A DNA stretch of 56,079 nucleotides from an uncultured Woeseia sp. (GCA_913031125.1 CAJWFK010000017.1:1-56079); one strand, 5' to 3'; positions 1 through 9,841 are shown, numbered from the stretch's first letter. Notes: a model not told the origin generated them from the letters alone. Program-made: numbers and translations.

Positions 1-996
1 TTTTTTTCGCCAAGTTGGTTTACTTTGCCTGATGCTGAACTTACCGGTAACCTTGAGTTACGCACGAATGCTCACGTTCGCGAAGTTTTGGTAGGCAAAG
101 ATGAGCGCTTTGCTAGAGGAGTCGCTTATGTAGATCGTGACACCGGGGAAGAGATCGAAGTTGAAGGAAAGGCAATTATTCTTGCAGCCTCCTGCTGTGA
201 AACAGCTAAGATTATGCTGAATTCTACGTCAAGCCAGTGGCCGAACGGCATAGCTAACAGCAGCGGTCAAGTTGGCCGTAATATTAGCGACCATTTATAT
301 GGCATCTCTGTGAACGGTTTTCTTCCTCAACTTATTGGCAAAGAAAGTAGACCTGATAATGTCCATGATTCGACTGTTGCATGGATGCCACGATGGCAAA
401 ATTTAAATGGACGAGATCACGATGAATTCATCCGCGGGTATTCAATGTATCCTTACGGCGGGTGTGACAGTTTTCCGTGGTGGTCGGACTATATTGGCGG
501 CTTTGGGAGCTCATTTAAGAAAAACATTAGGCGATTTTATGGTGCTCCGGTTAATTTTCTTATTCAGGCACCGTCTCTCCCGAGTACATCAAACTACATG
601 GATATTGATCCCGATAAAAAGGATTTATTTGGTATACCGTTGGCCAGGTTCCACTTTAGCTGGGGAGAAAATGAACTTGCAATGTGGGAGCATTCGAAGC
701 TCATTTGCAGCGAGATCGTCGAAAATGCGGGAGGTGAGATATGGGAGGTTGGTGGCGAACCATCTCCTCCAGGTAGTAGTCTCCATGAAACAGGGACTTG
801 TCGTTTTGGATACGACCCTGAAACATCAGTGACGAATAGCTTTTCACAAACTCATGACGTACTTAATTTGTTTGTCTGTGATGCTAGTATATTCCCCTTT
901 GCCACTGATAAGACCAGTACTCTTGGAATTATGGCATTTTCTTTGCGCACAGCGGACCATATACACAGTAGATTTAAAGATGGATCCATTGCATAG
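1..996 (+). CDS. GMC family oxidoreductase, C-terminal part (gene cut by window start)
   Basis: The frame is open from base 1, so this is the 3' part of a longer gene. Flavin-dependent GMC (glucose-methanol-choline) oxidoreductases oxidise alcohols, sugars or sterols. The visible start, with residues LPDAEL followed by a beta strand and the IILAASCCETAKIML segment, matches the FAD-binding core just before the substrate domain. The C-terminal domain has the family signature HETGTCRFG, then NLFVCDASIFPF and a final helix FSLRTADHI. The usual NP(T/A)xT stretch reads DKTST here. The active-site His lies in the HETGT segment; the second His/Asn position cannot be assigned with certainty. The gene ends 25 bases from a convergent SOUL gene. 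Substrate is not predictable from this fragment. Confidence 0.88.
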   Translation, partial: FFSPSWFTLPDAELTGNLELRTNAHVREVLVGKDERFARGVAYVDRDTGEEIEVEGKAIILAASCCETAKIMLNSTSSQWPNGIANSSGQVGRNISDHLYGISVNGFLPQLIGKESRPDNVHDSTVAWMPRWQNLNGRDHDEFIRGYSMYPYGGCDSFPWWSDYIGGFGSSFKKNIRRFYGAPVNFLIQAPSLPSTSNYMDIDPDKKDLFGIPLARFHFSWGENELAMWEHSKLICSEIVENAGGEIWEVGGEPSPPGSSLHETGTCRFGYDPETSVTNSFSQTHDVLNLFVCDASIFPFATDKTSTLGIMAFSLRTADHIHSRFKDGSIA

Positions 997-1021
997 ATTA
1001 AATAAATTGGAGTCCGATAAG

Positions 1022-1633
1022 TTACTTCTTTAGGCGCAACATAACCTCATTTCGTCTTAAGAAGAAAGGCGTAAAGGGAGCATTATAGGTAGCGCTAATT
1101 GACACATCGTAGAATTCTAAGCCATCGATTGTCAGTGAGTCCTTAAGGATTCTTGCTTTGTCCGCGAAATTTTTGGCTGAGGATCGACCAGAAAATTTCT
1201 TGACCGCGTAGGTCATCCTATCCAGGACGGCTAACTCAACAAGCGGGTGATCCGGGACAGGTGCACTTTCGATACTGTATTCGGAAGGTAGATAAAATTG
1301 CATCAAGGATCCTTTGTCACTGTTACTTTCCAGCACCGGTGCTGTCATCGCAATTTTTTCTGATTGCAGCACTGGCACCGTCATTGAGATCTTTAATGCA
1401 GTGTTATTGTCTCCAGAGATATATTTAAAGAGTCGACGAAAAGCTTGATTGCGCCCACTCTCCTCAAGGGTCTGGACAACTACACGCTCATAATAACGCC
1501 TCACTTCATATTGTTCTGTTGCCGACAAAAGTTCATAGGACGGCTCTTCGTAAGCCATAGCACTTTCCTTCGCGATTAATGGCAGCATACAAAGTAACAG
1601 ACGAGCAATTAGCTTTAGCATTCGAGCACCCAT
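1022..1633 (-). CDS. SOUL family haem-binding-like protein, exported
   Basis: About 203 residues. An N-terminal hydrophobic stretch (MLKLIARLLLCMLPLIA) is a signal peptide, and the body has SOUL/HBP hallmarks: EPSYELLSATEQYEVRRY near the start and the paired ISMTVPV / IAMTAPV motifs. SOUL proteins bind tetrapyrroles in eukaryotes; the bacterial role is poorly known. The frame is open further upstream to 1729, but that would overlap the TauE/SafE gene and bury the signal peptide, so I chose the ATG at 1633 with GGAAAC just upstream; the ATG at 1619-1621 is an alternative. It probably follows the permease gene as part of one minus-strand unit. Confidence 0.85.
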   Translation of the reverse strand: MGARMLKLIARLLLCMLPLIAKESAMAYEEPSYELLSATEQYEVRRYYERVVVQTLEESGRNQAFRRLFKYISGDNNTALKISMTVPVLQSEKIAMTAPVLESNSDKGSLMQFYLPSEYSIESAPVPDHPLVELAVLDRMTYAVKKFSGRSSAKNFADKARILKDSLTIDGLEFYDVSISATYNAPFTPFFLRRNEVMLRLKK

Positions 1634-1695
1634 AAAGTTTCCATTTATTGTGCCGAGTTTGGTGTTTTCAAGTGTTAGTTTTTCAGGCCTCAAAA

Positions 1696-2463
1696 TTAAA
1701 TGAATTGGAGGCCAACTATCCCATCCCATGTCAGTTTGCAGCCTAAAATAAATAGTGTGATATAGAAAAAGTTGAAGAAGAAACTATCGGATACCCGATC
1801 GTGCAGCCACTTGCCAAGTGCGATTCCTATTGGTGCCAGCGGACATAGCACTAGTGAGGTGATTAGGTTACTCGTATCAAGTAACCCCAGCCATGCGTAG
1901 GGGATAAGCTTTGTATAATTCACAACCCAGAAAAAGACAGTGGCGGTGGCTACAAAGCTAGTTCGGTCCATTCCACGGCGAAGTAAATAAAAACTAAGTG
2001 GCGGTGCGCCAGCATGGGCAACGAAACTTGTGAACCCGGCTGCCGTACCGGCGGTTATTCCGACCACTGAACCTAACCTTTCTTGTGGAGCGGCAGATTG
2101 TCGAATTTGGTACCACCAATACTGAATTGTATATAACAGAGAAATTGTACCGAGGGTTAGGCGAATGAGATGGACATTCATGTATTCGAACAGCAGTGCG
2201 CCGAGCAAAATGCCTAGTATTGAAGCGGGTACGAGTAGTTTCAGTTCCCGCCATATCCAGTGGCCGCGGAAAACCCATAGTGCCATTAGGTCCATCACGC
2301 AAAGGATAGGAAGTAAGATTGCAGCTGCTGTGATTGGGGATACCACAAGAGCCATTAAAGGTACGGCAACAATGACGATACCCCCACCAAAACCGCCTTT
2401 AGCAATCCCAAATATTAGAACCGCAGGGATAGCAGCGAAGTAGAAGGAGGGGTCAGTAATCAA
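1696..2463 (-). CDS. TauE/SafE family membrane permease
   Basis: A 255-residue, strongly hydrophobic protein with about eight membrane segments. The N-terminal helix ending GIAKGGFGGGIVIV and the second-half counterpart (FTSFVAHAGAPPLSFYLL) are the glycine-rich repeats typical of the TauE/SafE (sulfite/sulfonate exporter, former DUF81) family. Members export sulfite, sulfoacetate or other organic anions from the cytoplasm; substrate cannot be told here. The start codon appears to be TTG at 2463 with no clear ribosome site, but the first helix begins right there and no later start would keep it. Confidence 0.88.
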   Translation of the reverse strand: MITDPSFYFAAIPAVLIFGIAKGGFGGGIVIVAVPLMALVVSPITAAAILLPILCVMDLMALWVFRGHWIWRELKLLVPASILGILLGALLFEYMNVHLIRLTLGTISLLYTIQYWWYQIRQSAAPQERLGSVVGITAGTAAGFTSFVAHAGAPPLSFYLLRRGMDRTSFVATATVFFWVVNYTKLIPYAWLGLLDTSNLITSLVLCPLAPIGIALGKWLHDRVSDSFFFNFFYITLFILGCKLTWDGIVGLQFI

Positions 2464-2583
2464 CGGTCACTGCAATATTTTTTTTAATGGAGATTTGTCC
2501 TTACATTGACGGTGGTTTTAACCTAACCGACATTTTAAATCTTATACGTAAATGTTCAGCGGATACTGCTACAGGGTCAGTCT

Positions 2584-4116
2584 TTACTCGAATTCCCACG
2601 GCCCGAGCGGTACGTCATCCATACAATCGTCTTCGGCCTTTGTCATTGGATTATCCAGGAAACTGGAGATCAGTTTAACTCGGCATTCTCCTTCTGATTC
2701 AGCAGACCAACCCAGCATATGACCCAATCCGGAAAGTTCAACAACTTGTAGGTTAGGCATGGTACGAGCTACATAATTGCCCCACCTAGTGGTGCAACAC
2801 ACATCGACTTCCCCATGTAAAGATAGGCCCGGTACATCTGAGTCAAAACGAGTATTGTGTTCCGGCGGTACGGAGCCATCGGCACCCCACCACGCACATA
2901 TCTTGTTGTCCTCGAATGCTAGTAATGCCGGCTCCCGGTCCAACATTGCCATCACATCTGCTTTAGTAGGACGATTCGTCCCCATATCCCCGCAGATGTG
3001 TGCCAGGTAGTAACCGTATTGGGTGTAATAATCATAGTCGTCTATCGAAACTTGTTGCCATTGATCTGTTCCAAAAAACTCATCTAATGCTGAATAATCT
3101 TGTTTTTGTACTCTTGACAAGACATTTGGAAGCTTTGTGTAAATTCCTTCAAAATCGGTATAGATTCTGCCCATTAATGCCACACCATCAAAGGTAAGGG
3201 TTACCGACTTTCCTTCCTGGTTACGGATCGTTGTTGAGAATGGTTTTTCATCGAGCATACGGCGTGCCCGGTCAATTTCATAGTACCAGTCCGGGATTAA
3301 CTCACGACACCGCAGGTCCTCGCTTACACAGCGCCCAAGGATATCCGTAAATGATTGTTTGATGGTGTAAAACTCATCAATGGCTGGACGATTCCTGTAC
3401 TCACCGAACCACGGTGCACCCAGCACTATTGTGCGTACGCTGTTCGGAAAATACCGCAGGTAGGAAATAATAGATCCGCCGCCGGTTGAATAACCGTAAA
3501 TGTTTATCTTTGCGTAACCTAGTAGCTGTCTTATCTCTTCAACGTCTCGTGAAATCTCATATTCATTGTATCGGGTGACATCTATACCCTCGGAAACCAT
3601 TTTTTCATAGCAGTTTTCCACCGTTTCCGCATGCATGCGAAGACGCTCTTTTGTATCCAATGTTGAAACTATTACAGGAGAAAGATGATTCTGATAGGGT
3701 GAAATTGTTCTGCCGGGACACGCAAGACTGGGTTTCGCATGCAACATACCGCGATGATCAATTAATACGACTGTCCGATTCCCTGCATCTGCTCGGATCC
3801 AGGAAAAATCATACATCGGTGTAACGCCTGGCCCCCCTGGAAAAAAGAAGAGCGGGTCAGGATTTCCAGCCTCGGTATTGGGAGCAATGACGGCTACCGG
3901 TAATTTGACGAGAGTGCCATTTGGCTTGTCCCGATTTTCCTCCCCAAAGAAAAGGTAACAATCGGCACCCGCAGCGCGCAGTTGCTCCGAAACACATTCC
4001 GCTGATTCTATACGTGGTAAAACGGCATCTTCTGCGACCGAAATCGATGCTGTATAAAATAGCAGGCTGGCTATAAAACCAAGTTCTTTATAAGTGCGGG
4101 TTTTCATCCATAGCAT
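2584..4116 (-). CDS. Secreted alpha/beta hydrolase (tripeptidyl/prolyl aminopeptidase-like)
   Basis: A 510-residue protein with a signal peptide (hydrophobic run to SISVAED). After it come the oxyanion segment FFFPGGPG, the IDHRG motif that follows it in proline-iminopeptidase-like hydrolases, and the nucleophile elbow GYSTGGGS (Ser about residue 210). Near the C-terminus GEVDVC sits where the catalytic Asp is expected and GLGHM supplies the His. This order fits the secreted S33/TAP-like group, which release N-terminal peptides or act as esterases. Several Cys pairs fit an exported protein. GGAGAGA lies 9 bases before the ATG. The gene is divergent from gabT across a 130-base AT-rich promoter region. 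Confidence 0.85.
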   Translation of the reverse strand: MLWMKTRTYKELGFIASLLFYTASISVAEDAVLPRIESAECVSEQLRAAGADCYLFFGEENRDKPNGTLVKLPVAVIAPNTEAGNPDPLFFFPGGPGVTPMYDFSWIRADAGNRTVVLIDHRGMLHAKPSLACPGRTISPYQNHLSPVIVSTLDTKERLRMHAETVENCYEKMVSEGIDVTRYNEYEISRDVEEIRQLLGYAKINIYGYSTGGGSIISYLRYFPNSVRTIVLGAPWFGEYRNRPAIDEFYTIKQSFTDILGRCVSEDLRCRELIPDWYYEIDRARRMLDEKPFSTTIRNQEGKSVTLTFDGVALMGRIYTDFEGIYTKLPNVLSRVQKQDYSALDEFFGTDQWQQVSIDDYDYYTQYGYYLAHICGDMGTNRPTKADVMAMLDREPALLAFEDNKICAWWGADGSVPPEHNTRFDSDVPGLSLHGEVDVCCTTRWGNYVARTMPNLQVVELSGLGHMLGWSAESEGECRVKLISSFLDNPMTKAEDDCMDDVPLGPWEFE

Positions 4117-4247
4117 CTGTGTGTTCTCTCCAGTATATACAACGCTGCATTGATGCTTATATTACGCATTTATATATAAAGCTATATAGTGGTGAGCTAG
4201 GTAATAATCGTAAAGTGCAATTGTATATGTAGAGGAAGGTTAGAGTA
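4117..4247. promoter_or_regulatory. Divergent promoter region between hydrolase and gabT
   Basis: 131 bases between two divergent genes. It is AT-rich and contains a perfect 12-base palindrome, TTTATATATAAA at 4169-4180, plus TATATT at 4158-4163 and GCTATATAG near 4181. Candidate -10 boxes exist for both directions, but none matches the TGnTATATT-N9-A element seen elsewhere in the window. Operator function of the palindrome is only a guess. Confidence 0.4.
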
Positions 4248-5573
4248 ATGAGTAATGTTCAGCCGAAGCTAGAAATCGAAGAAAACTTGTCCAACTCGGA
4301 TTGGCAAAAACGGAAGGAAGTAGCTATCGCCCGGGGTCAGGGAAATATCGCTTCTGTGTACATTGAAAGTGCGAAGAATGCTGAATTGTGGGATGTCGAA
4401 GGTAGGCGCTATATAGACTTTGGGACTGGCATTGCGGTATGCAATACAGGCCATCTACACCCTAAGGTAAAGGCGTCGGTTCAAAATCAGCTGGATAAAT
4501 TTAGCCATACTTGTGTGATGGTAACTCCCTATGATTCGGCTGTGCGCCTCGCCGAAAGGCTAAATGAATTAGCGCCAGGTAAAAGTTTAAAAAAGACTGT
4601 TTTTGTTACTACCGGAGCAGAGGCTGTGGAAAATAGCGTCAAAATTGCTCGGGCACATACGGGAAGGCGTGGGGTAATTGCTTTTAACGGGGGATTTCAT
4701 GGCCGTACTCTATTAGCCATGGGCTTAACTGGAAAAATTACACCTTATAAAAATTTGTTCGGACCGTTTCCCGGTGAGGTTTACCACGCGCCCTTTCCAA
4801 TCGAATATCATGATATATCTGTAAAAGATTCATTACGGGCATTGAAAACTCTCTTTAAGGTTGCTATTGACGCTGCCGATGTGGCTGCAATTGTTATTGA
4901 GCCAGTGCAGGGTGAGGGTGGGTTTTACACTGCGCCAACCGAATTTCTTCAAGCCCTGAGAAAGGTTTGCGATGAACATGGCATCGTACTTATCGTTGAT
5001 GAGATACAGACTGGATTCGGTCGTACCGGAAAATTCTTTGCGATTGAATATGCTGACGTAGAGCCAGATCTTATTACGGTTGCTAAAGGATTAGCTGGGG
5101 GTTTCCCACTTGCAGCTGTTGTTGGGAAGACGGAAATTATGGATGCGCCATTGCCGGGCGGTTTGGGTGGAACCTATGCGGGTTCTCCAATTAGTTGTAG
5201 TGCTGCACTTGCAGTTCTCGATGCGATTGAAGAAGAAAATCTTGTTGGTCGCGCGAATGAAATAGGCTTAAAGTTTCGTCAGCGATTGCAGGAAATTCAG
5301 TCGAAATTTCCAGAAGTTATTGGAGAGATACGTGCGGAGCGGGGCGCAATGATTGCTATTGAGTTAGTGCTGAACGGAGATGCAACTAAGCCTGATGCAA
5401 ACCTTACCAAGGAAATTGTTGGCGAGGCATATCGCAATGGATTAGCGCTTTTATCTTGTGGGGTAAATGCAAATGTGATCCGATTTTTACCGGCATTAAC
5501 CATTGAAGATGAACTTATCGAGGAAGGCTTGGACATTTTTGAGGAGTGCTTCAAGCGCGCTGTTAAGGGATAG
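4248..5573 (+). CDS. gabT: 4-aminobutyrate aminotransferase (class III PLP aminotransferase)
   Basis: A 441-residue cytoplasmic enzyme of normal length for the family. It would move the amino group of GABA to 2-oxoglutarate, giving succinate semialdehyde and glutamate. Visible motifs: the phosphate-binding TTGAEAVE, FHGRT, EPVQGEGGF, the PLP-nitrogen Asp in VDEIQTGFGRTG, and the Schiff-base lysine in TVAKGLAGG (Lys about 280). EPVQGEGGF and the overall pattern fit GabT better than acetylornithine aminotransferase, but 5-aminovalerate or related omega-amino acids are possible substrates. GAGGAAGG precedes the ATG. No succinate-semialdehyde dehydrogenase lies next to it; a DUF3604 gene follows after 29 bases. 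Confidence 0.9.
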   Translation: MSNVQPKLEIEENLSNSDWQKRKEVAIARGQGNIASVYIESAKNAELWDVEGRRYIDFGTGIAVCNTGHLHPKVKASVQNQLDKFSHTCVMVTPYDSAVRLAERLNELAPGKSLKKTVFVTTGAEAVENSVKIARAHTGRRGVIAFNGGFHGRTLLAMGLTGKITPYKNLFGPFPGEVYHAPFPIEYHDISVKDSLRALKTLFKVAIDAADVAAIVIEPVQGEGGFYTAPTEFLQALRKVCDEHGIVLIVDEIQTGFGRTGKFFAIEYADVEPDLITVAKGLAGGFPLAAVVGKTEIMDAPLPGGLGGTYAGSPISCSAALAVLDAIEEENLVGRANEIGLKFRQRLQEIQSKFPEVIGEIRAERGAMIAIELVLNGDATKPDANLTKEIVGEAYRNGLALLSCGVNANVIRFLPALTIEDELIEEGLDIFEECFKRAVKG

Positions 5574-5602
5574 TGTCAGGTAGGGCTGGATAAGATAGCG
5601 GA

Positions 5603-7519
5603 ATGAACGTCAAGACGCTTATTCATACTACTATCCTGTTAGCCAGTGTTTTTTTCCAGTCCAGCGCCGCCCTTTGCGAAGAGGGTTCTTCTTCGCCCGT
5701 TGTTGGACGTGCCTATCCCGACCGAGTTTTATGGGGCGACACCCACGTTCACACCAGTATGTCGACCGGAGATGCCAATCTTTTAGGGGGTAACGATCTG
5801 CCACCCACTGTGGCCTATCGATTTGCGCGCGGTGAACGAGTGCACGCGCGTAATGGGATGCCGCTGCAGCTCCGCCGGCCACTGGACTTTCTCGTTATTG
5901 CAGATCACGCGGAAGCGTTGGGGGTTGCATACAGCCTGCAACACCCGGATCCACAACTCCTCGATACGAAAGCAGCGCGACGAAGTTATGACGCCTTCCG
6001 GCTGAAGGTAGCCGGTTCTCCGAGTCATGCTGAGTACTTGGAGCTTCGCCGTAAGCTTGATGAAGCGTGGAAGATGGCGGGAGGGTCTGCAGGCTCCGTC
6101 TGGAAATCAGTTATCGAGGCGGCGGATACGAATAATGATCCCGGTAGGTTCACCGCTTTTTCTGGCTACGAGTGGACTTCCGTTGGCGCCGAACCTACCG
6201 TGGTTGGTAACCTGCACAGGGTCGTGATATTTAAAGACGGTGCCGATAAGACCGGCCAGGTGGAGCCCTTCAGCGCCCTGGATAGTCGCGACCCCGCTGA
6301 CCTATGGGATGCACTACAACACTATGAGGAATTGACGGGCGGCGAGGTGCTAGCAATTCCTCACAACGGTAACTTGAGCAACGGTGAAATGTTTGCGCTT
6401 ACCACGTTCGATGACCGTCCGTTGACGAGCGCCTATGTAAGCACGCGCAGTCGCTGGGAACCTCTTTACGAAGTGACTCAGATGAAGGGTGATACAGAGA
6501 CGCATCCGGTGTTGTCGCCCAACGATGAATTCGCCGACTTCGAGACTTGGAGTAGTTGGGCGGGCACGACATTGAATCCCGCGGGACACCCGTGCTGTCC
6601 CAACTGGGAACCGAAAGAATTCGCTAGCAAGAAACGCGCCGAATATGCACGATCCGCACTGAAAAGGGGGCTTGCGTTACAGGCAGAGTTTGGCGCTAAT
6701 CCCTTCAAATTTGGTGTAGTCGGTGGCACGGATAGTCATACATCGTTTGCGACCGCGGATAACGACAGCTTTTGGGGTAAATACACTAACGCGACGCCTA
6801 CCCCGACGCGCATGATAGAGCCTGTCGCGACAGGCCGTTGGGCAACGCCATTGAATTGGGAAACAGGGGCGGCAGGTTATGCCGCGATCTGGGCCCACGA
6901 GAACACGCGCGAATCACTTTTTGCCGCCATGCGACGTAAAGAGGTTTATGCCAGTACAGGTCCAAGAATTACGGTTCGGTTCTTCGGCGGTTGGTCGTTC
7001 GAGCCGGAGGACGCCTTTCGAACCAATCTGGCGGACATTGGCTATCGCAAGGGAGTACCGATGGGCGGCGACCTGAAACATTGGCAGGATGGTGAAGCAC
7101 CGTCATTTCTAATCGCTGCCCTAAAGGACCCGGATGGTGCAAATCTAGACCGAGTGCAAGTCATCAAAGGCTGGCGCGACCGAAGCGGCCGGTTACACGA
7201 GAAGGTCTACAATGTTGCGCAGTCAGACGGTAGGAAGTTACGGCGCGATGGTAGCCTGCCAAGTGTGGGTTCTACGGTCGATGTGGCTACCGCGTCGTAC
7301 AGCAACACAATCGGCGACCCTGGATTGGTTGTGGTCTGGGCCGACCCCGATTTCAATCCTAACGAAGCTTGTTTTTACTATGTTCGGGTGCTGGAGATTC
7401 CAACACCCCGCTGGACAGCTTATGACGCACGCGATTTCGGCATAGGGGAGATATCAGAGGAGATCCCGATGGTTACGCAGGAACGTGCCTATACGTCGCC
7501 GATCTGGTACACGCCATAA
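5603..7519 (+). CDS. DUF3604 domain protein, exported
   Basis: A 638-residue protein with a signal peptide (cleavage near SAALCEE). It carries the DUF3604 pattern: GDTHVHTSMSTGDA at residues 45-58, FLVIADHAEALG, AFSGYEWTS, IPHNGN, GVVGGTDSHTS and the late VYASTGPRI. The His/Asp-rich clusters resemble PHP-type metallophosphoesterases, so a metal-dependent hydrolase is likely, but I know of no established substrate for the family. Base composition and codon choice look more GC-rich than the preceding gabT, which may mark a separate origin. It lies 29 bases after gabT and could be cotranscribed with it. Confidence 0.9.
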   Translation: MNVKTLIHTTILLASVFFQSSAALCEEGSSSPVVGRAYPDRVLWGDTHVHTSMSTGDANLLGGNDLPPTVAYRFARGERVHARNGMPLQLRRPLDFLVIADHAEALGVAYSLQHPDPQLLDTKAARRSYDAFRLKVAGSPSHAEYLELRRKLDEAWKMAGGSAGSVWKSVIEAADTNNDPGRFTAFSGYEWTSVGAEPTVVGNLHRVVIFKDGADKTGQVEPFSALDSRDPADLWDALQHYEELTGGEVLAIPHNGNLSNGEMFALTTFDDRPLTSAYVSTRSRWEPLYEVTQMKGDTETHPVLSPNDEFADFETWSSWAGTTLNPAGHPCCPNWEPKEFASKKRAEYARSALKRGLALQAEFGANPFKFGVVGGTDSHTSFATADNDSFWGKYTNATPTPTRMIEPVATGRWATPLNWETGAAGYAAIWAHENTRESLFAAMRRKEVYASTGPRITVRFFGGWSFEPEDAFRTNLADIGYRKGVPMGGDLKHWQDGEAPSFLIAALKDPDGANLDRVQVIKGWRDRSGRLHEKVYNVAQSDGRKLRRDGSLPSVGSTVDVATASYSNTIGDPGLVVVWADPDFNPNEACFYYVRVLEIPTPRWTAYDARDFGIGEISEEIPMVTQERAYTSPIWYTP

Positions 7520-7548
7520 GCCGTCACACCAAGCCTGCGTTTTGAAAG

Positions 7549-7565
7549 AATTCACTTGGTGAATT
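7549..7565. terminator. Short inverted repeat between convergent genes
   Basis: AATTCAC at 7549-7555 and GTGAATT at 7559-7565 form a perfect 7-bp stem with a 3-base loop between the convergent DUF3604 and DUF418 genes. Short T-rich runs lie on both outer sides (GTTTGTC on plus, CTTTCAAAA on minus), so it may be a weak bidirectional terminator. The stem is AT-rich and modest. Confidence 0.4.
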
Positions 7566-7579
7566 GTTTGTCAAAATTA

Positions 7580-8638
7580 CTAGCGTGATAGTTTTCGCAT
7601 TACTGCTTCTAATGGTCCGCGCTTAAAAAATTTTGACCATGCGAATGCGTAACTAATCGCCAGAACACAGAACAGCAAAGCAGCCGTGACCGCGGTACCA
7701 ATTGATTGGCCACCGAGCATTCCGAGGGCCTCTAATGTACCCATGCCTATTAAGATGTGGGCAATATATAACGTCAGTGTTTGGCGCCCTGCTGACGCTA
7801 TGATTTTGAGCATACCCACGCGGTCAATCCATTCCGCAAAGCGCAGGCACAAGCCAATCATGAGTGCTGCTGCCGCACCGCCGGCCAAAACATACAGGGG
7901 CATGGGTGGCATGGGTTTTGTGGCGGCAAAAATAATAAGTTCGGGGTCTAGGGAATGAAATTGGTCCGCAATAAATAAGCTGAACAGTTCCGCAGCGATC
8001 ATTACCAATAGGCCCGAGATAATAAGACGGTTTTGTAGTGAAACCTTTGAGAGGGATGTCCTGCTCAGTAAGAATCCGAATAGTAGAAACGAGAGCCATG
8101 GGATGACTGGATGGAAACCATTGAAAAACAAATTTCTAACAAAGCCAACCGGCGTCCAAAAATCAGCATAACTGTAGTCTGACCAATTCCAGCTGTGTTC
8201 GTAGTCGAGCATTATGACCAATAGAACAAACGCTACGTTCAACAACACAATCAATGTTACCAATGCATGAGATTGTAGCCGCAATAAAGCAACACCAAAC
8301 AGAAAATAGAAAGCATAGTAATGCAGTATATCGGCCTCGAATACGAGTGCGTTAAGAAGCCCTAGAACAAGAAGAAAAATCGCTCGTCGAAGTGTTACGG
8401 AAACTGTTGTCCTGTGATCAGATTTTATATTGGCGAGGCCAAGACCTAAACCGGCGAGAACTACGAATGTAGCGGCGGCTCTGCCTTCAAGTACACCAGT
8501 TAATAGAGCTAGAGTTCCTTGATCGTTCTCAGCTCCCATGACTATACGAAAGTTAACGATGACCATGCCGGCGAAAGCAAAAAACCTAGCAAGGTCAAGA
8601 CCTGCGAGGCGCACAGATTCGTTGGTTCCTGTCTTCAT
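7580..8638 (-). CDS. DUF418-type multipass membrane protein
   Basis: A 352-residue membrane protein with roughly nine to ten hydrophobic helices. It starts with the R-(L/A)-x-x-LD-x-AR helix (RLAGLDLARFFAFAGM) shared by DUF418, DUF1624 and acyltransferase-3-like membrane proteins, and ends with FKRGPLEAVMR, the usual DUF418 C-terminal signature. Such proteins are suspected to be membrane acyltransferases, but this is not proved for most. It is the last gene of a minus-strand run beginning at 10695, 68 bases after the CPxCG gene. Confidence 0.78.
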   Translation of the reverse strand: MKTGTNESVRLAGLDLARFFAFAGMVIVNFRIVMGAENDQGTLALLTGVLEGRAAATFVVLAGLGLGLANIKSDHRTTVSVTLRRAIFLLVLGLLNALVFEADILHYYAFYFLFGVALLRLQSHALVTLIVLLNVAFVLLVIMLDYEHSWNWSDYSYADFWTPVGFVRNLFFNGFHPVIPWLSFLLFGFLLSRTSLSKVSLQNRLIISGLLVMIAAELFSLFIADQFHSLDPELIIFAATKPMPPMPLYVLAGGAAAALMIGLCLRFAEWIDRVGMLKIIASAGRQTLTLYIAHILIGMGTLEALGMLGGQSIGTAVTAALLFCVLAISYAFAWSKFFKRGPLEAVMRKLSR

Positions 8639-8706
8639 TCGGGTGTCTTTAGACTACTTTATCTTTGTCGCGTATTAGTCGTTTCGCTTTGTTTCGAACA
8701 TTTCTA

Positions 8707-8895
8707 TTATGAGCACAGAGCGCTTAAGTCTATGGAGTCGGCAGAGTTTACAGAACAGCTAATTTCTATTGGTTGGCAGCAAACTTCACAATCCTCGATG
8801 TAATTTTGTCTTTCGATGGACGGGTCGATAATGATGGAGATTCGTTCATCACAAAATGGACAATGAATAGCTTTTTCGACTGTCGACAGATTCAT
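8707..8895 (-). CDS. CPxCG-motif cysteine-rich small protein
   Basis: 62 residues. Two Cys pairs (CPFCDE near residue 12 and DCEVCCQPIEIS near residue 35) fit the CPxCG cysteine-rich protein family, small cytoplasmic proteins expected to bind one zinc ion. The first knuckle reads CPFCD rather than CPYCG. It begins 4 bases after the stop of the epimerase-like gene, so the two are surely cotranscribed. No specific function is known to me. Confidence 0.8.
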   Translation of the reverse strand: MNLSTVEKAIHCPFCDERISIIIDPSIERQNYIEDCEVCCQPIEISCSVNSADSIDLSALCS

Positions 8896-8899
8896 GTCT

Positions 8900-9841
8900 T
8901 CAATATTTTATACCCATACAAAAAGGATCATCCGGGTTAAGAATCAAAGTCGCTTCGCCATTTATATGTGCTGAGCCACGTATGGTTGGCAGAACTTGAC
9001 AGTCTCCCAACGTCTCATAAGAACAGACAAATACGCTACCAACGATACTTTCTTGTCGCCAATGTTCATTAGGCGCAAGTACTCCGTCTTCAGCTAAACA
9101 GGCTAATTTAGCGCTGCTTCCTGTGCCGCAGGGTGACCGATCATAAGCGCCTCCGGGACATAGCACGAAATTGCGACTGTGGTTTTTTGGATCTAACGCT
9201 GGACCAAACAATTCAATATGATCAACATAAGCGCCATTGGCACCAGTAATTCCCTGTTCGGCCAAGGCATCCCTGATCTCTGTGCAAACTTGGGTAAGGC
9301 GTGTGGTATTTTCAACGGTTAGTTCTTCGCCGGAATCCTTGACTAGAAAAAACCAGTTACCGCCCCAAGCGATATCACCTTTTACTCTCCCATTTCCAGG
9401 GATATCTACCTCGACGTCTGATTGAAAACGATAGCTTGGGACGTTTTGAACGAGAACACTTCCATCTGCACTTAATTCGGCTTCTACAATTCCAACAGGA
9501 GTTTCTATTTTGTGTCGACCTTTTTCGATCTTCCCCATATATTGTAGAGTTACCATTAAGCCGATTGTTCCGTGTCCGCACATTCCCAAATAGCTGCCAT
9601 TGTTGAAAAAAATAACTGCAGCTGTGCACTCGGGAGTCGTTGGCTCGCAGAGCAAACCACCGACAAGAACATCAGACCCACGTGGTTCGGCGACAACAGC
9701 ACTTCGGATATGGTCGAAGTCCTGTTTAAAAATGTTGACCCGCTCGTCCAATGGGCCATTGCCGAGATCCGGACCCCCTCCGACGATGATCCTGGTTGGT
9801 TCACCCCCAGTATGTGAGTCGATAACGTTAATTCGTTCCAT
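8900..9841 (-). CDS. 4-hydroxyproline 2-epimerase (proline racemase family)
   Basis: 313 residues from the ATG at 9841. The family start [11 protein letters not shown] is complete, and both catalytic cysteines are present: MCGHG (Cys88) and SPCGTG (Cys238), with Asp234 before the second. Having both Cys indicates an epimerase or racemase rather than the 3-hydroxyproline dehydratase variant that carries Thr at one position. The likely reaction is trans-4-hydroxy-L-proline to cis-4-hydroxy-D-proline, feeding D-hydroxyproline oxidation in collagen-type amino-acid degradation. A TTG at 9874 overlapping the previous stop is an alternative start, but 9841 gives the expected N-terminus. The DAO-family oxidase at 12.7 kb could be a partner, though it is in another unit. 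Confidence 0.88.
   Translation of the reverse strand: MERINVIDSHTGGEPTRIIVGGGPDLGNGPLDERVNIFKQDFDHIRSAVVAEPRGSDVLVGGLLCEPTTPECTAAVIFFNNGSYLGMCGHGTIGLMVTLQYMGKIEKGRHKIETPVGIVEAELSADGSVLVQNVPSYRFQSDVEVDIPGNGRVKGDIAWGGNWFFLVKDSGEELTVENTTRLTQVCTEIRDALAEQGITGANGAYVDHIELFGPALDPKNHSRNFVLCPGGAYDRSPCGTGSSAKLACLAEDGVLAPNEHWRQESIVGSVFVCSYETLGDCQVLPTIRGSAHINGEATLILNPDDPFCMGIKY

Noticed and set aside
407-832. 141-codon plus-strand frame overlapping the GMC gene
   Set aside because: Out of frame with the GMC signature; composition is that of a shifted frame.
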